Of a stretch of DNA of 64,000 nt, positions 45,470 to 55,706 are shown piece by piece. Position numbers and translations under genes: made by a program. Positions within the stretch are counted from its first letter, which is position 1. Each line of letters begins with the position of its first letter. Under the pieces are notes generated by a model. That model searched no databases and was not told the origin of the DNA. It saw only the letters and a program-made list of their open reading frames with translations. The stretch comes from Knoxdaviesia capensis (taxonomy: Eukaryota; Ascomycota; Sordariomycetes; Microascales; Gondwanamycetaceae), in the NCBI GenBank assembly GCA_001510575.1, contig LNGK01000012.1:1075996-1139995 (forward strand), read 5' to 3'.

Positions 45470-47074
45470 ATGGCCGCCTCCGACCACGTGGTGCTCGACC
45501 GCGCCAAACACACCCGCTTCTGGCGCCGGTGTCTCGACAGCTACCTCCCGTCGCACTACCTGCCGTACGACAGCAGCCGCGTAACACTCGGCTTCTTCTG
45601 TCTGTCGGCGCTGGACCTGCTCGCCGACTCCGACAGCAGCGAGCCGCCCGAGGCGAGGGCCGCGAAGAAGGAGTCCCCGCTGCTCTCGCGCGCGGACCGC
45701 GCCGCGCACATTATGTGGGTGCTGGGCCTGCAGCACCCGGGCGGCGGCTTCGCCGGCTCGCCGAACCAGCTGCTGCCGTACGAGCGCGGCGCCGGCGATG
45801 CCCGGGGCCCGCCGAACTCGGCGTGTGCGAACCTGGCCGCGACATTCTTTGCGCTGCTGATTCTGGCGACACTGACGCCCGATGCCGAGGCCGCGGATGA
45901 GGAAGACCACTTGCAGAACGGTGCCTTCTTGGGGGTCGACCGCCGGCGCACGCTCGACTGGCTGCGGCGGTTGCAGCGCGATGATGGCAGTTTCGGCGAG
46001 GTGGTCGACTCGGACGGCGTGGTGGCCGCTGGTGGCGACATGCGGTTCTGCTACCTTGCGGCTGGCGTGCGGTGGTGTTTGCGCGGGGATGTCGCGCCGG
46101 GAGATGCGGGGTGGGTGGAAGATATCGATGTGGATGCGTTGGTGGCGCATGTACGGCGGTCACAGGTGAGAATTACAGCTTACAACTCTGTGAGACAGTG
46201 GTGCTAGGCAATTGCTAATGTTCTGCATGGTACAGTCATTTGACGGTGGAATAGGAGGGATGAACGGGCATGAAGCCCATGGTATGTCCCCCTGTTTGTC
46301 AGTATGCTGGACTAGACAAAAGAAAGACTAACTCTCTCTGTAGCCGGCTACACATTCTGCGGCCTTGCCACCCTAGCTCTCCTAGCGGCTCCAAGCGACA
46401 AGCCGACGTCCGGAAGCATAAGCCCGGTGATCCGTGCCGGGGTGCCTAACCTGGCCGGCCTAATCCGGTTCCTCGTCATGCGCATGGGTGTGTACGAGGA
46501 CGAGGAAGAGCAAGAGCAAGAGCCAGATGAAGGGGAGGATGAAGAGGAGGATGAAGAAGATGAGGATAACGGGCCACCGGCGCATATGGAGAAACCAGAC
46601 ATGATCAGCACGCCGATTCTTGACGACTTCTCCGGTCTTTACATTGGCTTCAATGGTCGGCCGAATAAGGACCTGGATACGTGTTACTGCTGGTGGGCAG
46701 CTGCATCTCTCGCTGTAAGTGTTCACCTTCTTTCTTCTTCCGGGCGCAGACCCCCTATCATCATGTCTGATGCATAAAAATAACCAAAATCACAGATCCT
46801 TGGCCAAAGCGACCTCATCAACCCCAACACCCCGCGCATCGCCCGCTTTCTAACCGCCAAGACCCAGCACCTGATTGGCGGCTTCGGCAAAGTGCCGCGC
46901 GCGCCACCGGACATCTACCACAGCTACCTCGGGCTTGCGGCGCTCTCGATCATCTGCGAGGGCGGGCTGATTGGGTTTGATCCGTTGTTGTGCATGAGTC
47001 TGCCGGCGGTCGGCCGGGTGGGGCGTGCGCGGAGGATGAAGTTGCGGGTGGACGCGGCGGCCGGGGCGGCGTGA
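45470..47074 (+). CDS. CDC43: Protein geranylgeranyltransferase type I beta subunit
   Basis: The beta subunit of GGTase-I, which attaches geranylgeranyl to CaaL proteins such as Rho1 and Cdc42. Proposed exons are 45470-46165, 46236-46281, 46344-46714 and 46796-47074 (463 residues). Prenyltransferase repeats are seen as RAAHIMWVLGLQHPGGGFAG, WLRRLQRDDGSFGE, SFDGGIGGMNGHEAHAGYTF and GGFGKVPRAPPDIYHSYLGL. The zinc ligands match the family: D359 and C361 in DTCYCWW, and H413 in DIYHSYLGL. An acidic stretch of about 24 residues (299-322, mostly Glu and Asp) interrupts the fold between repeats and makes the protein longer than animal homologues. The alpha subunit is not in this window. Confidence 0.93.
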
Positions 47075-47687
47075 GTGGGGCACAGACCCGGATTTTCCTG
47101 GGGTGTTCAACTACGAAGACGCCAGAATACAAATGGCACCGAATGTCATCACAAAACCCGTTAAAATCACACGCAACCGCTATCTCAGTTCTATCTTTGC
47201 TCCTCATTCCACAGCCACAGCCCCTTAGCCCTCCAGCTATCTCGTCTAAACAACAGAGATCCGTTTCTCCCTAAAACAGAAGCAGGAGTTGCGCACTTAT
47301 CAACTCCATAATATATGGTAGCTTAGCGAGAAGAAAAGAGCTACATAGACAAATAAGTTCACGCCGTGTCTGTGTGAACATCTATAATGGACAGGCGCCG
47401 GTCTCCCCGACTAAAGGCCCTGCGATATAGAGCCAAGAAGCTGGGGCACAGAAACAAGAACATCCGCGTGCATGTAAAGTAGATAGAGGTATATAAAGCC
47501 AGAAGATAAATAAGGTCGCGATAAAAAAACCAAAAACCAGAAACGAGAACAAGAGAACAAGAGAACACTCCCCAGATAGGAGTCCGCTAGAAAAATAAAT
47601 AGGTCGTATATCGTTCACTGTAGTCGCTGTGCCATCATATATCCGCACCACCGCCAGTAATCCCGAAAGTGGTCATGAAATGCAGTA
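47075..47687. other. Convergent CDC43/kinase 3' region
   Basis: 3' flanks of the plus-strand GGTase gene and the minus-strand kinase gene. The middle is A-rich on the plus strand. No gene is seen. Confidence 0.6.
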
Positions 47688-50600
47688 TTACAAGCCGTTG
47701 GCCTTCGCTTTCTCCGTCATCACCACATCATTCTTGCGCGGCGACGACCGGCTCCCAATAACCTCGCCCTCCTCGTAAATCTCTTCCTCAACGGTCTCAC
47801 CTGGTCGTCCGACCACGGGCGAGAACACGTCAACCTCCTCAATCTCCTCTTCAATGTCGTCGCCGCACGCCGCCGATTTGTCGCCTTCATCGAAAATGCC
47901 GCAGTCGTCCTCGTCAACCTCCTGGATGGTGATTTCGGCCGACCGCCGCCCGAGGCCGGACGCGCTGCCGCTGCGCGAGTGCGAGCCGCTGCCAGTCGCG
48001 CGCACGCCCGATCCCGAGACGCCGCGCGACGACGACCCGACGTTGACGCTGAGCATGGGCCCCTTGAAGAGGTTGCGCTTGCGCTTCGCGAACATCACCC
48101 CACCTCCAGAAAACGGATTCGGTGAGCCGGGTGGTGGTACGGCGTACGAGATATCGGCCGAGTCACGGAGGTCAGATCCACCGCCACTACTACTACCGCT
48201 CGGCATTCTCTCGTTGAAGAGGTTGAGTGCGGGTGGTCCATTGCCGCGCACTAGACGGATATTTGCGGGCAGGGACGATGTGGGCGTTGCGGGAAGCACC
48301 TTGACCGAGTGGTGTGGCGATGTTCCACGGGGCAGTGTGGCCTTGGACATGGCCGTCGAAACCGATCCATTCGAGCTGGTTGACGATGCTTTCGAGTGAG
48401 TGTGGTGGTGATGGTGAATCGACCGCACCGACGACACCGAGGACGACGTCGATTTGCGGCCCCGGAGACCCGACGACAGTCGCCGGACAGCAGCCGATCG
48501 CGGCGTTAGCGGAGACGGCGAGAGCGACTGTCGTTTGTGTGGGGTCGAGTGTTGCATGCGATGATACTGTGAACTACCCAGCGCACCATAACTCGACCCG
48601 TTCCCGCCGAAACCGCCACCAGTCTCGTTCTGACCCATCATCATCACGACCGGCGACGAAGCGTCACGCGAGGCCAGCCCACCGGCACCAGCACCGCTGC
48701 CGAAATTAGTTCCAGCTCCGCCCACAATCACAGGAAGTGGTGGCATAGCTTTGGAAGTGTGGCCATTGGCAACGAACCCCGGCGGGAGCGAACTTATGGC
48801 CTTGCCATCCGGTCCCTTGCCGTGGGGGTACTTGCTTGTCTGTGGCCGGGGAGACACATCCTTGCCACTGCTGTGCTTGCCATTGCTGCTCCCAATACTG
48901 GATGTTGCAGCCTTGACCTTCTCACGAAGATCGGGCGTCGATATGCTGCCCCGTCGATTTGGTCGGTTACGCCGGGTGTTCTCAAAGATCCAATGGGTCC
49001 AGTTCTTCCAGTGCGACAAAATGGCTTGCGACGGCCTCTTTCGCACCTTCTGTCCACCCTCATGTGTCTGCTTTGCTTGCTCCTGGATTTGGCTCAGCAT
49101 CACTGCGTCTTGCGTCGTTACCAGATGTAGTGTTGACCCCCGCGATCGTGCACTGCGTATAACGCCTTCCTTCGGCGGTGGAATCGGCCGTCTATGGCGA
49201 GACGTGCTCACTGATCGCTCAGAAGCTCGGTCGCCGAGAGATATTCGCGTTTCCGTTGGGCTGTTGGGAAAAGCTTCACTGCCTCCATTTTCCGCCAACA
49301 GTGGTAAGTCGGACACTTGGAAATCGCCACCGTAGTTGGAGCTGCGCCGTTCGGACCGTCCACGGGGCCGTCCACTGCCAGATGCCACCCGAGAACCAAC
49401 AGGGCTGGGCCCAGATAAGCCCAATCCCTGTACAGCTTCGTGGACCTCTTGGAGCACAATGCGATCAAGCCGACTAGACGCGGCTGACAGACGTCGAATA
49501 CTTCGATTTTCGGCTTCCTTGTCTTTGCGTTTGCGTTCTCGGCGTTGGGCTTTCCGCTCTTCCTTCTCAAGTAATAATGTCCACCAACCACCAAGAACGT
49601 TACACTTTTGCGCCAGTACACTATCCATCACTTTGTCGGTGTCGACACCAGCGCTGCGCATACGGTGCAGAGTCTCCAGCTCCAAAGGAGTGGAGAACGG
49701 GGGCGGGTGTTGGACGTTCAGAATAGCCTGTTGCGCAGGCGCCTCTTCAGACAGGAAAGGGTGGGCGAGGAGGTCGGGAAGCGTTGGCCGCAGGAGAGGT
49801 CGTTTAGAGAGGAGAGACTTTAGCAGGGGAATGGCTTCGGCCGGCAGGTGATCGGGAAACTTCGGGTCTTCGGACAGGATTTTTGTGCGGGTCACATTGT
49901 CGTCGTCGTCGTCAAACGGAAGCTCTCCACAAAGCAAGGCATACAGAATGACACCTAAGCTCCAGACGTCAACCTTCTCGCCAGCGTACTTCTCCGCCTT
50001 GAGCATCTCAGGGGCGGAATAGCAGATTGTGCCACAAAATGTCTGTAGGTAGTTTGTTTTGCCTTCGTATTCTCGTGTGAACCCAAAATCAACTAGTTTG
50101 ACATTCTCGTTCTTGTCAAACAGAATGTTTTCGAGCTTCAGGTCTCGATGGACACATGATTGCATGTGGACATAGGCAACGGCGCCGACAAGCTGGGCAA
50201 ATATTTTCTGGACTTTCGGAACAGGAAGAGGGCCATGCTGGAGGAGGTGGTGATACAATTCGTCGCCTGTGTATATGTGATCAGCAAACGAGGGGTTCCA
50301 CGGTCGCCGTAGAGCGGAAACGGGTTCTGACATCTCCCGATGATCCATTGAGGGGGGGGAAACGCCTACCAGAGCAGTACTCCAGGACCATCCATACTGA
50401 ATTCTCGGTGACTATAACTTCGTACAGGCGGGCGATGTGGGGATGGACAAATTGGCGATGGTGGTGGATTTCGCGGGCGAGGTTGGAATCATTCTTGTTT
50501 GCGGACTTGAGCACAACTTTCGAGCCGTGAATGAGCTTGTGGGAGGCGAGGTAGACCTTTCCAAAGGAGCCCTTTCCTATCAGGCGTCCGAGGGTATAGT

Positions 50601-50912
50601 TACCAACCGACTTGAGTTCCTTGCTTGAGAACTCGCTGTACACAGAAGGCCACGGTTATGTTAGCAAACGATTCTCGAGCAGGCACACCGTCACTGAGCG
50701 CAACCCAAAATAGGTCGCGCGCAGTCGTGGAAGAGGGGTCGGATCGATCGGGTTACTCACTCAAGAAGTTCTTGATATGAACGCGCAAGCTAGGAATAAC
50801 ATCAAAAGCTCAACGTCAGCTTAACAAGTCACACAGTCCAGGACGAATTACAGAGAGAACTCACCTTGGCCTTGCGCCCATTAGGGTCGGCCCTCCTGCT
50901 AGCCGCTTGCAT
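47688..50912 (-). CDS. Ser/Thr protein kinase, CAMK-like, with long Ser-rich C-terminal region
   Basis: Proposed exons are 50912-50865, 50789-50761, 50635-50370 and 50266-47688 (973 residues). The first two are tiny (16 codons and 29 nt), but they join in frame and read MQAASRRADPNGRKAK then LARSYQELLD before EFSSKELKSVGNYTLG. The kinase domain spans about residues 39-305: GKGSFG (46-51), VVLK lysine K69, HRDLKLEN (154-161), DFG (174-176), and GTICYSAPE (193-201). An acidic FDDDDDN loop sits before the C-lobe helices. The following 660 residues are low-complexity, rich in Ser/Gly/Arg, with scattered blocks such as WKNWTHWIFENTRRN and an acidic end. The C-terminus is typical of regulatory, phosphorylated tails. 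It resembles Snf1/Kin-type kinases; the exact subfamily is not assigned. It is divergent from IRE1. Confidence 0.85.
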
Positions 50913-50999
50913 GTCCCACGAGCGTGTACGGGACGTATCTTTTCTCGACATTCAATAAGAGAGAGCCAGGTGTTAAGCAGGGTATGTGTGCTACACAAA

Positions 51000-51007
51000 G
51001 TATATAG
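51000..51007 (-). promoter_or_regulatory. TATA-like element of the kinase gene
   Basis: On the minus strand CCTATATACTTTG lies about 90 bp upstream of the proposed kinase ATG at 50912. Distance and sequence are plausible for a core promoter, though the CT-rich tract further upstream could mean a longer leader. Confidence 0.35.
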
Positions 51008-52368
51008 GTTTTCGAACTCTTGGCGGTGTTGGCCCAGCCCCAAGCCCAAGGGGAGGGCAACAGCAGCGGGAACTGGGGAACGAGGATCGGCGGTCGGCGA
51101 AGCGGGCAGCGCAAGAAGCAGACTCTTCGGTGGACACGGAACAACGCGATACGTGGAGGTGGCGAAGGCACGGAACCCCGGGCGCCAAACAGCGCAGAAT
51201 GAGGAGGTATGTGTACTCCGGATGAGAAGGGACAGAGTCGAGAGACGCAGAAACAGGACGACTCCTAAATCGACAGCAGAATCTCGCGAGACCTTGTCGG
51301 GCGCAGCATTTCCCGCTTGACTTGACGATTGTAGCCCCGGATGTCACGAGTTGCGTTTAGTCGGTGGGCAAGAAAGATATCGAGGGTACGAGAAACGGAC
51401 GTGGGTGGCGTAAAGTCACTGATACACGAGGCTGGTGGCGGAAGACTAGAAGAGAGAGGGAAAAGAAGCACGGCTAGACAGGATTACAAGGCTGGGCTAT
51501 CACGCTCTCTCGATTTCGTCCCGTTTTTTTCTTCTTGTCAGGCTTGGGGAACCAATGAGGTTCTATCCAGTCGCTCTTCGCATTTGGTGAGGAAGGATTT
51601 GGAAGATGAGGGGTGAAGACCCAGTGGGGGATAAGCTGAAAAAGAAATTGAATAAAAAGAAGATAAAAGAACAGGCTTTCTATTAATCCGAAGATGATGC
51701 TACGAGGAGCAATAACGAGAGTGGGAACCGAAGTGAGATGCGTTATGGTGTGAGACGATTGACTGTGAAGTCCTTGTATTCAAGTTCTTGGCGCGGTTGA
51801 AATTGGGTGAAGCTTATGGTAGGAGTCATATATGGGAAAGAAAATGGAACGACAGCAAGAAAAAAAACGGAATTAAGAGAGAATAAAAGATTGAGGCTGG
51901 AGATACTTCAAGATGTCATATAAAATTAGAGAATGGAGGAGTTCAGCCGAACCAACGCAACTAAGTCACGGGGAGGAAGGAAGCGGGAAGGAGGCACACG
52001 AGATGGTGAAGTTGCGTCGACTCTCTCAGGAAGGAGCGACTTTGGGGTGCACGAAGTCGCGATTGAGCGTGACTGATTGGTTGAAGCAAAGCTTGATAAG
52101 ATACAAGCGGCCGTACAGTTTCCACATGAGATATATATACTGTGTATCACAGGGGTCGGACCACTATAATTCCCACTTTGATGCAGCAGTCAAATGTTGG
52201 GCTACGGGGCCTCCGGCACCGCAAGTTCCCGGTAAAGGCGCCGCAATTTTAAGGGAAATGAGCTGGACTGGCTGGTGCCCCGATGCTCAGCTTCGCACTG
52301 TGCCTCTGGTGGCACCCGAACCCCTGGAGTGTGCAGGAGGAAAGGAGGTCCGAAGCGGGAGCGTCGTG

Positions 52369-52388
52369 AACCCTAAACCCAACCCTAG
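52369..52388 (+). promoter_or_regulatory. Telobox-like array
   Basis: AACCCTAAACCCAACCCTAG carries two AACCCTA boxes around a middle AACCC unit. It lies in the kinase/IRE1 divergent region. A second motif, AGGGTTAGGG, is at 53583-53592. Confidence 0.5.
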
Positions 52389-55300
52389 ACACCTGTCTTC
52401 CTTTATGTGGCAAAGCAAAGGCTTATGAGAGGATGACCGAAGCTATTAGCGAACTTCAGATTACACAATGCTCACGATATTCAGATAGCACCATTGATTT
52501 CTCTAGCAATGGAATGCGCTTCCTGGACCACTGTAATGTCAAGCTTAAACGGGTCGTGGAATCATCCAGTGGATGCCGGATATTCAGGCATATATACTAA
52601 CCGTATACTGACTAGAATGTTTCTCAAGGTCCTCACCGCTGGCTGGCAATAGGTTTGGAGGTGAAACACAACGACAAGTTACTTCCACTCTGATTATCAA
52701 CTAAAGTAGAGCAAGTCCCGGTGCCCGAATTCACTTCTATATAGGGACAGCAAAACGGCGAAGAGCTGAGGCCCGGGCCCGACCCGACCAGTTGCCCGGA
52801 GCTGTCAGAGTAATGGGGCCGGCTCACATGTGCCAGCCGGCGTGGGCTTATTCTAAGAAAAGGGAATGGAGATGGCCAAGACGTGAAACCACGGCTAAAC
52901 CAACACTAGACTTCACATTTCAGCGTCGAAAACCGATGCTAGAGATTCATTCTTGAACCAACGATACAACCACTCAGCAGGTTTCGGGTGTCTCCCGGTG
53001 GCGACACTTGGAAGCCATGGGTGTTGAAACAAGCCGTAAGGGGCTGGTGGGAGAAGGTCTTGTTACTCGAGGCCAGTCAAAATATCACTCTGCAGGTCTA
53101 TTTTCCCAGACATGGTGTTATTACGGGGTATAGCAGGACTGCGAATATCATCAGGGCTAGGGCTCGAAACCTCATCGTACTAGGCATATTTCCCGCTTCG
53201 GTGTCGGTGACGACGACCACTCTATTTACTACGCGAAACGCAGGAAAACTTTCCAGCTATCTACAGTTACGCACCAGACCCGGGCTCAATCGAAAGTGTG
53301 AGACGTGAGACTCGATCGATATGCGTAAGGAATAGATGAAGTGGGCGGCAATCGTTTGGGCGGATCCGCCCTTGCTTTTGCTGGTTATGGGTTGTGGACT
53401 GCCGTACTGGCCGGGCCCGTGGAGCCACAGCGGGTTCGGTGTTTAATGCCGTGCTATTGAGTTAGACGGGTGCAGATCTTGAAATTTTTAAAGGTCAGAA
53501 GACGGCTTTGTTCTTCTTTTGTCGTTTGCTGGACTACTTAGGCACTGAGTATATATATACAGTGTTGGTGGCTGCTGCCATCAGGGTTAGGGCTGTGATA
53601 ATCGGAATACCTTGTTTGCAACGTGGCATCACAGCACAGCATGCATGGATGTGGTCATTGAAGAGTCTTTGATGTCGCCGGTCTGCTTTCCGCAATGGGT
53701 TAACCTGCCGGATTGTTGAACTCTCTTCGGCCTTGGGGAGGCCTAAGAGGACATGTACTTCAACGAAATCACCATATCCCACCCACACTTCTGTGAGCCC
53801 CGTCATCGAGTTATAGATCCCCTCCGCTCTATACAGGAAGTGTTTCGGTGGGGTCTCTGAGTCGACTGTTAGACTGTTTCCGCAATATGCATACAGTCCG
53901 TTTCCTCTGTTCGAAAGTACTAAACACTCATCTATTTCGGGTTAGATTGCATCTATCACTGAAAGTTTCTTCCCTTCTGTGACTACGATGTGTATAGTAT
54001 CTTTATATATTGCGTTGCCATCCTACCATGTTGCCGATGATACTACACCCACGGTCAATATCTCCGCTATGGTGGAGTGTGTCTCAACATTCAGACGCTT
54101 ACTCTATATGTGAGCGGACTTACTTATCGACGGACGAGCCGATTTTGAACTCGCAGATTGTGATATTGGTACCCTACACGCAGTGTCTATGATGGCACCT
54201 AATAGGATGTACCGCAGTACCGAAATCTCTGCGATGAGCAGCCCACAAATTGTTATTGAGTCGGTCACTCTATGGTTGTTCCTGTAACATTCCGGTTGGT
54301 CTGTCTCGGGAAGCCGTGCCTTCCAAGTTCTTTTCACGCAAAATTCCCCCTTCATTTTCTTTTCCTTGTCCACACAGCTCTTCTCTGGTTCTCCAAGATT
54401 CTCCTCCTTTCCCTTTCATTCCTCTTCCTCTTCTTCTTTCTCCACGTCACTCATCTAGGAACCCCTCTTGCTGAAATTTATTTCATTTGCTCTCTCTACT
54501 ATACTATCTCCTTCGATTTTCTCGTGATCATCGAGGACATTCGTTCTCACTCCCATACGCAATTTTTCCCGATCGAACAGCGGAATTATATCTTCGAGCA
54601 CCGCCATCGATTCTTCGCCCCTTATAATAGTCCAGTAAGTATGCCCATCCTTTATTTCCCGTGGAGCACTGGCTGCAACAGTGTAACAGCCAGAACCTTC
54701 CCACTATTCATCCACTCCGCCTCCACCACAGCCCTTCTATCAGTCCACAATTCCCCATCCTTCGTCGTATCATCACTGTTTTACTGTTATGGGCGCTCTT
54801 CGCCTGAACCCCTGCAAAAAGAACGACGTCTTCATCATCGCCAGTCCACCACCACACCACCAACAATTATATGGGAAGAAAAAAAAAACATGATCACTCA
54901 AATCAAAGCCAAACGAAGATTTTCCTGGTGTTCGGCAATTTATCTGCTCCTTCCTCCTGCTTCATCTCATTGCCAAGGGCTCCTTCCTTCCCTCGTCGTG
55001 ATTCTCTCCTTCCTCATGCCACACCACCGAGCAAACAAAGAAAGAAAGCGCCACCCTGTGCCAACACTGAAGCTCATAGCACGCGGCCTTTGTCACGCCC
55101 GCTTACATAATCCATTTCTATTCATCTGGTTTTCTGCTTTTCTCTCTCCGTTCCCCTTGATTTGTGCTCAGGTTTTTCTTGGGGTTTTATTTTAGTGCGT
55201 CTTCGCACCACATCTTCCGAATATTTTGACAAACAACTGAATCAGCTCGGCTCAAATCTCTTCACTCATCAACTGACTCGACTTTGGCCATTTTGTAGGG

Positions 55301-55482
55301 CCGATCCTTCATCTGAAAGCCAGATCTTTTTCTGCCCGACTCTCCTTTCATTATTTTCTCGCGACACCAGATAACAGTTGCAGAAATCCCAACAGTAGCG
55401 TCCGTCACCCTTCCGTCTTCTCTATCTGACGTACTATTCCTTCTTCATTTTTTATTCTCTATCTTCTTTCTTCTATCTTCGC

Positions 55483-55505
55483 TATATATATATATTTATA
55501 TATTA
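55483..55505 (+). promoter_or_regulatory. TATA-rich element upstream of IRE1
   Basis: A run of alternating TA (TATATATATA, then TTTATATATTA) about 205 bp before the IRE1 ATG, within CT-rich DNA. A likely TATA box or low-stability promoter stretch. Confidence 0.5.
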
Positions 55506-55706
55506 CATTTCCCCGGCCGCCTTTCTGCTCTTCATCTTCTTATTTATTTCGTCTGAGAAAAGCCCCATCATCCGTTGGTTCCGAATGCCTTCAATCAAAT
55601 CCCCGTCTCGTTTGGCCGTGTCGATTTAATTCGTACTATGTTGGCCTCATCGGCTCTCCCAGCCGTGCATCTCCAATAAAGTCTCTCCTCCATATACTTG
55701 CCAACG

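Larger units (their letters stand above)
50913..55706. other. Long divergent region between kinase and IRE1 genes
   Basis: About 4.8 kb without a supported gene. The left part is A/G-rich (CT-rich leader for the minus-strand kinase). The middle has telobox-like motifs at 52369-52388 and 53583-53592. The right 1.4 kb is strongly CT-rich on the plus strand and leads to IRE1. A 300-codon open frame at 54272-55195 is pyrimidine-driven low complexity and is not accepted as coding. A small minus-strand frame at 53806-53534 (90 codons, ATG start) is unrecognised. Confidence 0.5.

Noticed and set aside
45254..46150. A 298-codon minus-strand frame over CDC43
   Set aside because: It is the shadow of the GC-rich GGTase exon; the plus strand has prenyltransferase repeats.
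54272..55195. A 307-codon plus-strand frame upstream of IRE1
   Set aside because: Composition is Phe/Ser/Leu/Pro from CT-rich DNA, with no domain or conserved string. It is better explained as promoter and leader DNA.
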